The translations under genes and the position numbers were made by a program. Positions 6,435 to 6,534 of a DNA stretch of 6,534 nt are shown piece after piece. Source of the stretch: Bacteroidota bacterium (GTDB lineage Bacteria; Bacteroidota; Rhodothermia; Balneolales; Balneolaceae). The first letter of the stretch is position 1, and each line of letters starts with the position of its first letter. Where the stretch lies: the NCBI GenBank assembly GCA_024635465.1, contig JAGXIS010000107.1, forward strand, positions 1 to 6,534. The letters run 5' to 3'. Below the pieces are notes generated by a model that saw only the letters and a program-made list of their open reading frames with translations, was not told the DNA's origin and ran no database searches.

Positions 6435-6534
6435 TCCCCTTTTGACGAGACTATTCTAATTTGATTTAAAACTAATCATCTACTCTTAATCGCATCGTGA
6501 GTCCCCTTAAAAAATATCTCAACAGTTGATCTCC

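Larger units (their letters stand above)
6120..6534. other. Intergenic, repeat-rich region without a supported gene
   Basis: These 415 bases carry the leader and candidate promoter of the RraB-like gene (6120-6231), a GC-rich hairpin (6254-6267), a degenerate heptamer array (6268-6309), an A/T-rich linker (6321-6342) and a perfect heptamer array (6344-6434). The final 100 bases hold no complete gene. On the - strand two frames are open from the right edge to stops at 6472-6474 and 6476-6478 (20 and 18 residues visible), so one may be the 3' end of a gene beginning outside the window; neither tail is recognisable. On the + strand TTGACG (6442-6447) lies 17 bases before TTTAAA (6465-6470), a weak promoter-like pair with no start codon or gene after it in the window. 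Confidence 0.6.

Noticed and set aside
6442..6470. TTGACG-17-TTTAAA as a + strand promoter
   Set aside because: It is a weak -10 match with no start codon or gene after it within the window; noted in the intergenic entry only.

Overview
The window looks like chromosomal DNA of a free-living Gram-negative bacterium of the Bacteroidota / Rhodothermota / Balneolota group. This is inferred from three things: a large DUF5118-DUF5117-Met-zincin lipoprotein, a gene style common in those phyla; moderately AT-rich DNA (about 40% GC by eye); and AT-rich leaders that mostly lack a Shine-Dalgarno sequence. No rRNA, tRNA, phage or transposase gene is visible, so the lineage is a moderate-confidence guess.

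Left part (2-2486, + strand): the right end of a surface-polysaccharide locus. The first gene enters from outside the window and encodes an SLBB-repeat, Wza-like polysaccharide export protein with a C-terminal hydrophobic helix. It is followed after 64 bases by gmd, a complete GDP-mannose 4,6-dehydratase that makes the precursor of GDP-fucose and other GDP-6-deoxyhexoses. Together they suggest synthesis and export of a deoxyhexose-containing capsule or exopolysaccharide. The enzyme that would finish the sugar is not in the window.

Middle part (2487-5633, - strand): a tightly packed pair read toward gmd. A large secreted or outer-membrane zinc metalloprotease lipoprotein comes first, then a short-chain dehydrogenase/reductase. 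The protease stop codon directly abuts the reductase start codon. The reductase stop codon directly abuts the gmd stop codon, inside the palindrome TGATCA. From 1344 to 5633 there is no intergenic base.

Right part (5634-6534): a 144-base spacer with two small stem-loops; a small gene on the - strand for an RraB-like protein (113 aa from the start with a good ribosome binding site); then about 415 bases without a supported gene. This last stretch is a repeat mosaic: a GC-rich hairpin, a degenerate 7-bp-period array (consensus about GTGARRA), and a perfect 13-copy array of the heptamer TAGCTGA. The heptamer arrays are the most unusual thing in the window. I found no evidence of a defence system, CRISPR array, mobile element or clearly novel multi-gene system.
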